From the NCBI RefSeq assembly GCF_019578655.1, contig NC_063258.1:5625283-5689282 (forward strand): a DNA stretch of 64,000 nucleotides, in the 5' to 3' direction. The position numbers were made by a program, and so were the translations under genes. Positions 15,091 to 25,440 of the stretch are shown here, piece after piece (the first letter of the stretch is position 1; each line of letters begins with the position of its first letter). The notes under the pieces were generated by a model. The model saw only the letters and a list, made by a program, of their open reading frames with translations. It did no database searches and had not been told where the DNA came from. This DNA is from Ricinus communis (taxonomy: Eukaryota > Streptophyta > Magnoliopsida > Malpighiales > Euphorbiaceae).

Positions 15091-16539
15091 TCATCCAAAC
15101 CAAGCTCGTGGCGACTGTTTTAACCCGTACAATGCCTTTTTTAATTTGCATACTTTTCCTTTCTTAGAATTTGTGACTCCATGTGGTAGCTCCATGTATA
15201 CTTCTTCTTCTAAGTCTCTAATGAGAAATGCATTCTTCACATCGAACTGATGTAATGGCCAACCTTGATTAGCTGCAAGAGAAATAAGTATTCGAATAGT
15301 GTTTATCTTTGCCACCGGGGCAAAGGTCTCTTCGTAATCTACACCATATGGCTGTGTATATCCTTTGGCAACTAGTCTCGCTTTATATCTATCAATACTT
15401 CCATCTGAATTGACCTTTACAGTGAAGATCCAATGACACCCAATAATACGATATCCATGAGGTCTATAAATAAGATCCCATGTGGAATTCTTCTGTAATG
15501 CATTCATTTCTTCATTCATGGCTTTCTTCCATCGTGGATCTGATAGTGCTTTCTGCAAATTACTAGGAATAGAAACATGAGATAATTGATTTATAGTGCA
15601 TGAAAATGACTTACACAACTTATTTGTGGACACATAATCAGAAATTGGGTATTTGGCTTTAGAATTGATATCTGGTTCATAGGTGAATTTTGGAATATCT
15701 TTAGTAGACCTTTCTAAACGCCTAGGTTGAATATCATTAGCAATGTTAGGATTAGGTAATACCTGAGGTTCGACATTCGACGGCATGCGCTTAATGGATG
15801 GTGTTAGAATGCAGGATTCATGTGCAACTTCTACTATTTCATCTTGATCTACCCTTGTTGTTTGATCCTCTTCATTCATATGATGTTCGTTCTTAATGTT
15901 ATGATCTCCTCTTGTCATCTGTGCTACTTCACTATCCTTTTCATTATCAATTATATTACTACGCCTGTTCAAATTATTTATCAAATCCTCTAGTTCCTGA
16001 AACATATCTCTAATAATAGGGATCTTTCCTTCACCATCATTATGTTTCTCCCTTTGAAGGGAAGATTCCATAAAATACGCCTCTAACTCTCGAAATGAAA
16101 CATCTAACGAGATATATATTTTCCCTTCTATAGGATCATAACACATATATTTCTTTTTATAATCAGCATATCCCAGAAATATACACTTCAGAGCACAATG
16201 ATCCAATTTTCCTCGTTGATGTTTAGGTATATGAACAAAGACAACACATCCAAAAACACGTGGTTCTAGGTTTGACATTGCTGGGACAGTGATAAGATCA
16301 TGAAGCTTTTGAAAAGGCGTCTGAAATTCAATGACCCTAGATAGTGTGCGGTTTATCAAGTAAGCAGTAGATTTTAATGCTTCTCTCCAATAATTCAATG
16401 GTACATTCATAGCAAAAAGAGATGCACGAACAACTTCTAAAAGTTGTTTATTCATTTGTTCAGCTAACCCATTTTGTTGAGGTGTATAAACATTAGAAGT
16501 TTGATGTTGAATCCTATTATTTGTCAAGAACTCCAACAT
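15091..16539 (-). pseudogene. Copia-1 pol, middle part: integrase C-terminal half and reverse transcriptase start
   Basis: A 482-codon open stretch. It begins with integrase motifs ([12 protein letters not shown], containing the last acidic part of the catalytic core) and continues through the [15 protein letters not shown] integrase C-terminal block. It then passes a variable acidic linker and enters reverse transcriptase with [20 protein letters not shown] and the DVKNAFL active-site motif. The end at 15091 (PRAWFG) is a frame break, because the next residues of the enzyme continue at 15078 in another frame. Confidence 0.9.
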
Positions 16540-17681
16540 GTCATTACTAGTAAATTCTCCTCCATTATCATATTGATATACTTGTATTTTTCTTTAAAAT
16601 TGAGTCAAAACCATATGATAAAAAGTTTTAAAAACTTCAAAGACTTCATTCTTATGAGTAATTAGGGATACCCACAGCATACAAGTACATTCATCAATAA
16701 AGGTCACAAAGTAACGAGCTCCAGATAATGAAGGAATACGTGCAAGACCCCATACATCTGAGTGAATAATGCTGAATGGTGCTGAACTTTTATTAAAGCT
16801 TGGTGAGTAAGTAACATGATGACTTTTGGCAAGTTCACAAATATCACACTAAAACTCTGAAACAATACAATTCGAGAAAATAGATGAATTTAATTTCTGA
16901 AGATACCCAAAAGAGGGATGACCTAGTCGTCGATGCCAAAGCTACACATTAGCTTTGGCTTTTTCAATTCCTTCGACTTTATTTACCTGATGAATTCTCT
17001 GCTCTCCACTATTAGTCAGGTGCAAATAGTAAAGGTTGCCTTTTCTAATACCACAACCAAGAACGTGTCGAGTCACTATGTCTTAAAAAATGAAAAATTG
17101 AGGCCAAAACGTTACAGTACATGTAAGTGCAATAGTGATTCTACTCACAGACAAGATATTATACTCAAGAGCAGGAACAACAAGGACAGATTTTAAAGAC
17201 ATGGATTCAGATATATCAGTGGAACCTTCTCCAATTACAGGAGAGGAACCACCATTTGCTGTTTATATAGAGGTTTGGGTTGAAGGAGTAAAGGATGACA
17301 ATATGCTAGAGTCATTTACCATGTGATCTGATGCACCAATATCAATTAACCAAGTTCTATTCAAAGAATTTACTGATAAAACACTACCTTTAGTTTTCAT
17401 ACCTGACTGGGTAACATTTACTGAATGAGAGTTTTTAGTCGCATCCTTCTTCGCAGCTATGTTCTTCTTTGGTCTCCTTGTAAAATCCCACCATTCTGGA
17501 TACCCAATGACTTCATAACACTTCTATTTTGTGTGTCTCTTTTTCTCTACAGTGAGTACATTCAAGATCAAGGCGGAGAGGTCGAGTATCTCTATGAGAA
17601 TTCCAGGAACCTTGAGGTTGTCCCTTTTTGAATGCCATGACTGAAGACTCAGTTAAAGGTGTTTGAGCTCCCATAACTTGT
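16540..17681 (-). pseudogene. Copia-1 pol N-terminal part: zinc knuckle, protease and integrase, frame-broken
   Basis: Between gag and the open pol stretch the - strand carries fragments in different frames. These include a zinc-knuckle start (ECTHCREKETH-like, near 17550), serine/threonine-rich protease-flanking sequence near 17200-17400, and the integrase zinc-binding region near 16800-17000. No frame is open across the region, so it is decayed coding sequence. Confidence 0.7.
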
Positions 17682-18389
17682 TTATGGACCAACACCCTTC
17701 GTACCATCTAATAGGATTGTTCTAAGGTAAGTGAGGGGGTCCTTTTGAAGAATTTTACCACGTACTTGATCATACATACTATCCAGTCCAGAGAGAAACA
17801 TATGAACCCTAAGTCGTCCTACATATTTTTGTAGAAGGGCGATAGATTCAACACTTTCTCCTTTCACCATGTTGCGCTGGTCAATCTCTTGGAAGATTTC
17901 TACTAATTCATCATAATAAGTTGCAAGAGATCGACCCGTTTGTTTAGTTGAGAAACACTTCCTATGTAACTCAAAGATTTGAGTTTCATCAGATGTGTCC
18001 CTATACATAGCTTCAAGAGAGCCCCAAACTTCTTTTGCAATTTCCAAACAAACATACCTGTTCATTAGTGTTGTTGACATTAAATCATACAACCATCCCT
18101 TTACCTTATCGTTCTCTGAGCACCAATTTTCATATTCTTCACTTCCTTCTGCAGGCATTGTTTTAGCACCACTGATGTACCCCCACATCTTCCGACCATT
18201 AATACGCATCTTCATAACCTTCGACCAAAGAGTGTAATTATTCTCATTGAGAGTATTCCCCATTGGGAAGGGTGCATCGATGTGGTTATGAACAATGTGA
18301 GGATTAGAGTTTGAGTTTGATGGCACCATGGTTGTATCATTATAAGAACTCATTGAGCTTTCAATTTTGAGATTTGCCGCGGAATTCAA
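17682..18389 (-). pseudogene. Copia-1 gag
   Basis: A 235-codon open stretch. It has a copia gag (UBN2-type) domain: a start like NHIDAPFPMGNTLNENNYTLWSKVM, a central EVWGSLEAMYRDTSDETQIF region and LSGLDSMYDQVRGKIL near the end. Gag forms the capsid of the retrotransposon particle. It ends in a frame break; the zinc knuckle follows in another frame at about 17513-17600, so the normal gag-pol polyprotein is interrupted. Confidence 0.88.
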
Positions 18390-18422
18390 TTCGATAAAAG
18401 AGTCAGGTTAAGTATCGAACCC

Positions 18423-18434
18423 GCTCTGATACCA
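18423..18434 (-). other. Copia-1 primer-binding site (tRNA-Met)
   Basis: On the - strand TGGTATCAGAGC directly follows the 5' LTR. It is complementary to the 3' end of plant initiator tRNA-Met. Confidence 0.93.
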
Positions 18435-18701
18435 TGTAGAAACTAATACAAGGAATAAGAAGAAGAGAATATAGACATTTTTTTATTACTTTTGGAAGAA
18501 ACAAGATACAACTATATATAGACTAATTAGCTTAATGAGCAAATAGTCTTTGGTTATCCTACATTAAATACAATGTAATAAATAACCTATATATACTTAG
18601 CCACTAAGTATACTTAGTCAACGAGAACTTGATAAATAAGTACTTGATTAAGAAGTACTTAGCATTAAGTATTTACACCACACAAATATCTATGTTCAAC
18701 A
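18435..18701 (-). repeat. Copia-1 5' LTR
   Basis: 267 bp, TG...CA ends, nearly identical to 13761-14028. Followed by the right target duplication AAATT. Confidence 0.95.
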
Positions 18702-20460
18702 AAATTAACGTATGAAAATTAGATTAAATGTGATTATATAAATTTTTTATTACATATCATCAAATTAATGGAACAAAGTCACAAGAATTAATGCAACAAA
18801 CAAAGGAAAGAACAAGTTATCAAATTAAACAATTAATGCAACAAAGGAAGGATAACAAAGATCTAAACAAAAAAAAAAAAAAAAAATCATTTTGGAGGGT
18901 TTAGGATTAAGAGGTACAAAAGCAGGTTTTCTTCTCTCTCTTTCTCTATATATTCACATCTTCTTCTAATGTCATCGTGCAAAGATTACAGGTATATTAC
19001 GCACAGAGAGAATTGGCTAGTCCTAAGGCAAAAGGCCGAGAAACTCAACACCACATTCTTGAACAACTTGGAGTCGGGCCTTCCATTCGCACCATTACGG
19101 ACACGAAAATAATGGAAAGATTGGATTTAATTGTCTAACTCCTGTCAGAAATAGAATTGACTACTGATTCGGGCCATAGCACGTGGTTTCATAAAAGTGT
19201 ATTAATATGATCCTTTTGTTCCTTAAATCTCAAGGCACTTTGCATTGGGATGAAGTTGCTGTCACTGAGAATCTACACAAAACAATTCTGATCAGACTGC
19301 TTTTTATTCTTGCTATATACTTTCTGCTCTTGTGCCTTCCTCACCATGTCCACAAAGTCGGACGTTTATCACTGCCTTTAGCCATTTCATTTATACTCTC
19401 CATCATTTTGCCACCAGGTCATATCTGGAGGATCTTTCCAGTGATCTTATTAATTTCTCCTTGCTATGTATTCTTTTTAACTTGTTTAAATGCTTCATTC
19501 AGTGGCTGCACCATGTCTTAGAGCGGTCAGCTTCACACTCAGAGTTCCATTCTCCAGTATGAAATGTTCCTGAAAGAAGAGTTACTATGGGAAATAAAAG
19601 TGTTTCTCTCTCGGACAATGCATCCCGCGTTAAACATATCTATTACTAGCAATGATATTAATCTGCTAAATTACTTGCTTGTCGGAATAAGAGATTCTGT
19701 TGCCAAACAGGGTGTTCCAAGGAATGAGCACCATGCGGTTCCTCTCATTCTCTGTTTTGGATGCAACTCAACTCAAATATTAATATTAAAATTAAAAATT
19801 AATATTTTTAATTTTATTTTATTAATATATTAATTAATATATTTATTATTATATAATACTTTATTAATAGAATTATTGCAAGTGAATTATTTAATATAAT
19901 CAATAATTTTTATATATTTTTATGAATTTTTACTGTATGATAAAAAAATATATTTATAAAATAAATAAATATTTTTAATAAATATTATATTATATATTAA
20001 TTTATTGTAAATTTTATTATAATAATTTATATGTGTGACGAGCAAATATCTATATATATATATATATCATATGAGGCAATGTACTAATATTGTTATTTTA
20101 ATTATAAAAATTAATTAAAATTAATGGTACAAATATAATAAATCATTACTTTTATTTTCATCCGATTATAATTTCAGATAAATTAATAAAATAATTTAAT
20201 TTTAAAATATTTATCATGTTTTAGAAAATAATCTATAAAGATCCAATAGAATTTTTAATATATTAAGATTATCTAATTATTATTAGAATTAAATATTATT
20301 AGTTTATAAATGAATAAAATTGATTTATATGTTAATAAACTCTATTAGATATATGTTAGAATTTTAACTAAACACTTCTAAAACTTAGTTATTATATATA
20401 TAAATATAGATATTCAGTTCTAAATATTCTCAATTCAACTAGAAGACTAAAGTACCTTAG
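18702..20460. other. Intergenic DNA between Copia-1 and the transporter pseudogene
   Basis: The stretch 18940-19770 is less AT-rich than its surroundings and could hold remains of an old gene, perhaps including lost upstream parts of the transporter gene. I see no conserved domain or open exon in either strand. From 19770 to 20450 it is AT-rich with nothing recognised. Confidence 0.45.
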
Positions 20461-20710
20461 GCACTATGCATAAATGCCGGAAACATACCAGTAGTGGAAG
20501 CAGTAGAAGCAATGATGGACCCAGCAGCCTTCTCAGCCATGCGGTTTGTGATGTCTGCCATCCCATTTTTTCCCTTTGTGTTCCAGGCAAGAGATGATGT
20601 TCAGATCCGTAATGCAGGGATAGAGTTGGGATTTTGGGTCAGTTTAGGCTACCTTATTGAGGCACTTGGTCTACTTACTTCTGATGCTGGTCGTCCTTTT
20701 TTTATTTCGA

Positions 20711-20933
20711 TGGATGGCATGTATATTTTAGTATATTTTAATATATTTTAGTATATTTTTTTATTATCTAATCAGGTACTAATTAGGCACTATTTTTCTA
20801 TTGCCTAGGCACTAATTAAGTATTAATTTAGTTTTTTTATTTTAGCTAAAGATGTGTATATAAACAGACATTAGCACTCTCATTGTAAAATACAATTTAG
20901 AATATAAATTTAATTTTATTATTTTCTTCTACA
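20711..20933 (+). repeat. Copia-2 5' LTR
   Basis: Starts TGGATGGCATGTATATTTTA, ends TTCTACA next to the primer site. Carries GTATATAAACAGACATTAGC, a TATA-box-like stretch near 20857. The start may be 20715 instead of 20711. Confidence 0.85.
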
Positions 20934-20945
20934 TGGTATCAGAGC
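20934..20945 (+). other. Copia-2 primer-binding site (tRNA-Met)
   Basis: TGGTATCAGAGC directly after the LTR. Confidence 0.93.
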
Positions 20946-21228
20946 CTCCCTTTTAAGGATGGTTATATTTTCTGGCATTTATTCAGCTACCTGCAGTTTT
21001 TGATTCCTAGTTTGTAGCTGTCCAGTTCAATCAAACTAGTTAACCGAACCAATTAACTTTGGTCAGTCCGGTTCATCCATTTTCTGGTCAGTTTTTTTCC
21101 AACTCGGAACGGTTCCTAAGGTTTTTTGACCCTTCTGAATCCTTTTTTGAGGTCTGTTTTATCAAAATTAGACTTTCTATCTCCGGTTTGGTTCAGATCT
21201 TATTATTTCCGTATATTTTCTTTGATTT

Positions 21229-23411
21229 ATGACAATGGCTGCTTCAAATAATTCAAGATCTATTACTCATCCTATTACTGTGCTTTTTTATGGTTCTAAA
21301 TATGATTTATAGGCTCAAGAAGTGTGTAGCTTTTTAAAGGAATGCCTCCTTTGGTGTAGCATCACTGGTGATAGTGTCAAACCTATTAAACAGGTTGATG
21401 AGACTGACACCAGATTTATCGAGAGATTAAACCAATGGGAAAGTAAAAACCATCAGATTCTCACTTAGTTTCGTAATACTTGTCAGCCTGGTATTAAATT
21501 GAAAATTCGTCGTTTTGATAGTGCTAAAGATGTTTGGAATTTTTTAAAAAATCGCTATGCGATTTCTGATGATGTTCATCAATTCCAGCTTTATCGTCGT
21601 CTTCATCGGATGTACCAACAACCTGGTTAGACTATTCACAGTTGCATTTCTGGGTTACAGATTGTATGGGATTAATAGGCAGCTTGTGATCCTGTTTGGC
21701 CCGATATAGCTTCTGCAGCGATTTATGATGCTCTTCGTGATCGTCAACGTGTATGGCATTTTCTTATGACTCTTCGTATTGAGTTTGAGTCTGTTTCTGC
21801 CTTTCTTCTACATCAGAGTCCACTACTAAAACTTGATATAGTCATCCGAGAGGTACTTTCTGAAGAAACTTGAATTAATACCATTCGTGCTGAACAATCT
21901 ATCCTTTCCACAGATACTGTTATTGCTGTCTCATCATCTAAAAAGGGATCTTGCAAATACTGAAAATTATCCGGGCATCATATTTCTGCTTGTCCAAAAC
22001 TTGATGCCGAACGTAAGAATTCTGATCAAGAGACTTCAGTTAAATCTCACATCTCCAGGTCATTTTATACTTCTTTCACTGCTGCTACAACCGAGGGTTC
22101 TTCTTCTGAGGATATTTCTCCTTGTTACTCTTTAGAGGAGATACAAGGTCTACTTCAACAACTTCAGCATAACTCTAGTATTTCAACTTCTCTTGTCTTG
22201 TCTATTACTCGAGGTAAATTATCTTCTTGGTTTTTTGATTCTGCCTGTTGTAATCATATGAACTCTGACTCTACATTGTTCCATACTGTTTCTACTCCCT
22301 CACATACACCAGTTGTTCACACGGTTGATAATTCTATTTTACAAATTAAGAATGTTGGAATTATTTTCAATTCTTCTTTTTCTCTGGTAGATGCCTTTCA
22401 TGTTCCTAAGTTACAACTTAATCTTATTTCCATTGGTTAACTATGTGAACTTGGTGCTGATGTAACTTGTTTGAGTCGTGGTTGTATTGTACAGGATACA
22501 CAAACTAGGAAGGTTCTTGGGACAGGGCGTAAAGTTGGATGACTGTTTGAGCTTGTTTCGCTTCAACTACCATCTAACATTGTTGCTGTTGTTACCTCTT
22601 CCATTTGGCATTCACATCTTGGTCATGTTTCCTCCTCTAGATTAGAATCTTTAATTTCCAATGGATGCTTAGGATCTGTTAAAAATGATCATTTTAATTA
22701 TGTCCCATGTCAACTTTCTAAACATAATGCCTCGCCGTTTAATCTTATTAATTCTGTTTCTTTTGCACCATTTGATCTTATTCATTCTGATATTTGGGGA
22801 CCTGCTCATATTGCTACTATAGGTGGTTCTAAATATTTTATTATATTTGTTGATGATTACTCTCGTTATACATGGATTTATTTATGAAAAATCATTTTGA
22901 ATTGCCTCAAATTTATATCAAGTTTGCTAATATGATTAAAACTCAGTTTTCTTGCAATATCAAAGTTTTTCGTACAGATAATGCTATGGAATACAAAGAC
23001 ACCCTTTACCAATTTTTTACCAGTTGTGGCACAGTTGTACAACGTTCTTGTCCTGGTACCTCTCAACAGAATGGTTGTGCAGAAAGAAAATATCGGCATA
23101 TTTTAGACATTGTTCGATCTCTTTTGTTGTCATCTTCTTGTCTTGAATCCTTTAGAGAGAAGCATCTCTTACTGCGTTTTACACTATTAATTGGATTCTT
23201 TCTCTTGTTATCAATAATATTTCTCCTTATGAATGTATTCATGGCCATTGTACTGATTATCACAATCTTCGTATTTTTGGTTGTGCTTGTTTTGTCCATC
23301 TCCAATCTCATGATACACCAAATTGGAGTCTTGAGCTAGGTTGTGTTATTTTTTGGGGTATGGTATTGAACATAAAGGTTATCAATGTTGGGATCTCATT
23401 TCTCAACGTCT
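21229..23411 (+). pseudogene. Copia-2 gag, protease and integrase remains
   Basis: From an ATG at 21229 the + strand reads as copia gag (blocks like RRFDSAKDVWNFLKNRY), then a zinc-knuckle relic, then protease (WFFDSACCNHMNSD at about 22230, with DSA in place of the usual DSGA), then integrase (WHSHLGHVSSSRL, DLIHSDIWGPA, FVDDYSRYTWIYL, then GTSQQNGCAERKYRHILD near 23050). Many codons are stops. Several lie where a tryptophan (TGG) or glutamine (CAG) is expected, consistent with C-to-T decay of methylated DNA. The region ends at the gypsy insertion site. Confidence 0.88.
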
Positions 23412-23416
23412 TCGTA
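23412..23416 (+). other. Left target duplication TCGTA of the gypsy element
   Basis: TCGTA at 23412-23416 repeats at 47460-47464, immediately after the far LTR. This proves that everything between is an insertion into Copia-2. Confidence 0.93.
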
Positions 23417-24082
23417 TGTCACACCCTCATTACATGCTAACCAATAGACATTAGCCAGGAAGCATACAAGCGTCGTAGAATATATACTACATGTAGATAG
23501 GTCAATATACAGGTTGTTAAGAATCAAGACACAAGGTTATTAACATATAAACATATGATTATACTTAAACATCATTGAACAAGTATTCAAAACATCTTCT
23601 TATGCCTTATAAGGCATACTTCCATATATATCACATAACTGCATACAAAATGCATCAGGAGGAGACTCCATAAAACTGGCCCAACCTGGCAGAACTGCTA
23701 AAAGCTAGACTTCAGATACAACCAACAGATGCACTACTATTTATAAACCTGAAAAAAAAATTTTGGAGAGGGGTGAGCCTTCAGCTCAGTAAATAAATAA
23801 TCAACATAATCTATATCACATACACTTCATACAATTTCCACCCAATCACATAACTTACCATGATTCATAGTTTAGGTATAAATTCATACCATTCTACTCA
23901 ATTCATTACAACCATCATAGAAGAAATACAATTCAACAATTATGGTTAGTTCTCAAGGCTTGTGGATCCCCTTTAATGTGCTGCTCCGCCTCATCCTTAC
24001 CCATCGCACACGTAAGCTGCTCCGCCTCATCCTCACATTATACACTTTTATAGTCTCTCTAGGCTTTAGCCTCCCAAGGCTT
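23417..24082 (-). repeat. Gypsy left LTR, first part (element's 3' LTR)
   Basis: Starts TGTCACACCC and matches 36656 onward closely. It runs into a (TA)n tract where EPRV-1 is inserted; the LTR resumes after 30170. Confidence 0.9.
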
Positions 24083-24102
24083 TATATATATATATATATA
24101 TA
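24083..24102. repeat. (TA)n tract at left edge of EPRV-1
   Basis: Ten TA units at the exact border between gypsy LTR and viral sequence. A second (TA)n tract lies at the other edge (30157-30170). Confidence 0.95.
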
Positions 24103-24103
24103 T

Positions 24104-24418
24104 TTTATTTGATACAGGAGCAGACCTCAACTGTATCAATTATGAGCTGGTTCCTAAAAGGTATCATCAAGAAACTAAAGAAAGACTTACTTTAGCCAAT
24201 AGTTCAAAGATTAGGATTGCGGGAAAAACTGAAGCTGTAATTCTAAATAATAATATTGCTTTAAAAAATATTTTTATTCTTACAAAAGATCTTCAGCAAA
24301 CTGATACCAAGATAGAGGAAAATAGAAACAGATCAACAAGTTTCTAGTGTGCAGGATCCTCAGACGAGGCAAGCACAGAGCATACGCTTGTTAAATCTTA
24401 AAATGGTAGATAAAGAAG
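24104..24418 (+). other. Rearranged left end of EPRV-1: duplicated protease fragment plus inverted viral 3' end
   Basis: 24104-24300 is a near-copy of 26086-26282 (aspartic protease, with the DTGAD codons). 24301-24418 is the reverse complement of the viral terminal region found at about 30040-30156, and it starts at the primer-site sequence CTGATACCA. Its last bases are in frame with coat-protein codons, so the long open stretch from 24349 is partly chimeric and its first codons are not real coat protein. Confidence 0.85.
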
Positions 24419-25440
24419 GGCAAGCCCCTAGATTGACCTGGCATACTCCTAGGAATACTGCCCCAGATCTAGGAATAGAAAATAGGAACAATATCCTAAC
24501 CCAATCTAGATTCAATGCCTCATCCGTCTATGAATGGAATATAGATGGAATGTCAGAATACAACATTCTTGGTCTCTTACAACAGATGACCATGGCAGCC
24601 AATGCTTACAAAACCCAAAGTGGTACCTCTGATAGAGCCATTGCCGAACTCCTCATAGCTGGATTTTCTGGCCAGCTTAAAGGATGGTGGGATTACCATC
24701 TCACACAAGCACAACAACTCCAAATCCTAGGTGCTATCCAAACCACAATAGAAGGGACCCCCATCTTAGATGAACTAGGAAATCCAATTGAGGATGCTGT
24801 GTCAACCTTAATACTAACAATTTCCCTCCACTTCATAGGAGACCCTTCTCTTCTGAAAGACAAGAATGCTGAGCTTCTTAGCAATCTAACCTGCAAAAAG
24901 CTTAGCAATTTCCAAGCCTACAAAGACACCTTCCTGACCAGAGTCATGCTTAGGGAAGATTCAAGCCAACCTTTCTGGAAAGAGAAATTCTTAGCTGGTT
25001 TACCTAAGATTCTAGGTGAAAGAGTTAGGAATACCATAAGAGAAGCCCATAATGGCCAGATCCCTTATGATTTCTATACTTATGGTGAATTAGTTAGCCT
25101 TACCCAGAAAGAAGGTCTGAAAATTTGCCATGACTTTAAACTCCAAAGACAACTCAAATGGGAAATGAAAAAGACTAGGCAAGAACTAGGAAGTTTTTGT
25201 AACCAGTTTGAGTATAACCCCATAGAGCCTTCCTCTACCTGCAAAGGAAAATGCAAAGAAGATTTTTCCAAATCTTTTAAGAAAAAATGATTTTTCAAAA
25301 ATAGAAAGACTCCAAAAAATAAGGAGAATTTCTACAAAAAGCCATCCTCTTCTAAATTTGCAAAACAAAATTCCAAAAGAGATTTTAGCACAATTACCTG
25401 CTATAAATGTGGCAAGAAGGGCCATACTTCAAAGTATTGT
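24419..25440 (+). pseudogene. EPRV-1 ORF1 part: coat protein and CCHC zinc knuckle
   Basis: Caulimovirid coat-protein core (GFSGQLKGWWDYHL block at about 24660-24710) followed by a lysine-rich tail and a Cys-X2-Cys-X4-His-X4-Cys zinc knuckle at 25399-25440. The knuckle is a nucleic-acid-binding motif of the capsid protein. A TGA at 25288-25290 interrupts the lysine-rich tail. The corresponding codon in EPRV-2 is CGA (arginine), while EPRV-3 copies also have TGA or TAA there. The first true viral codons begin after the chimeric junction at 24418. Confidence 0.88.

Larger units (their letters stand above)
13761..18701 (-). mobile_element. Copia-1, full-length but decayed Ty1/copia retrotransposon
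   Basis: A 4.9-kb element on the - strand with two LTRs (13761-14028 and 18435-18701), a tRNA-Met primer site next to its 5' LTR, a polypurine tract next to its 3' LTR, and a 5-bp target duplication AAATT on both sides (13756-13760 and 18702-18706). The internal order read on the - strand is gag, zinc knuckle, protease, integrase, reverse transcriptase, RNase H, which is the copia order. The two LTRs differ at only about 7-9 positions by eye, so insertion was fairly recent. Several frame breaks in pol mean this copy cannot move by itself. Confidence 0.95.

Noticed and set aside
19207..19833. ORFs of 76-104 codons between Copia-1 and the transporter
   Set aside because: They overlap in different frames with hydrophobic, non-conserved content. 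The region may be an old gene relic, but I cannot name it.
24349..24418. N-terminal codons of the long coat-protein ORF as real viral protein
   Set aside because: They derive from the inverted viral 3' terminal region; homologous codons are absent at this place in EPRV-2 and in the EPRV-3 - strand block.
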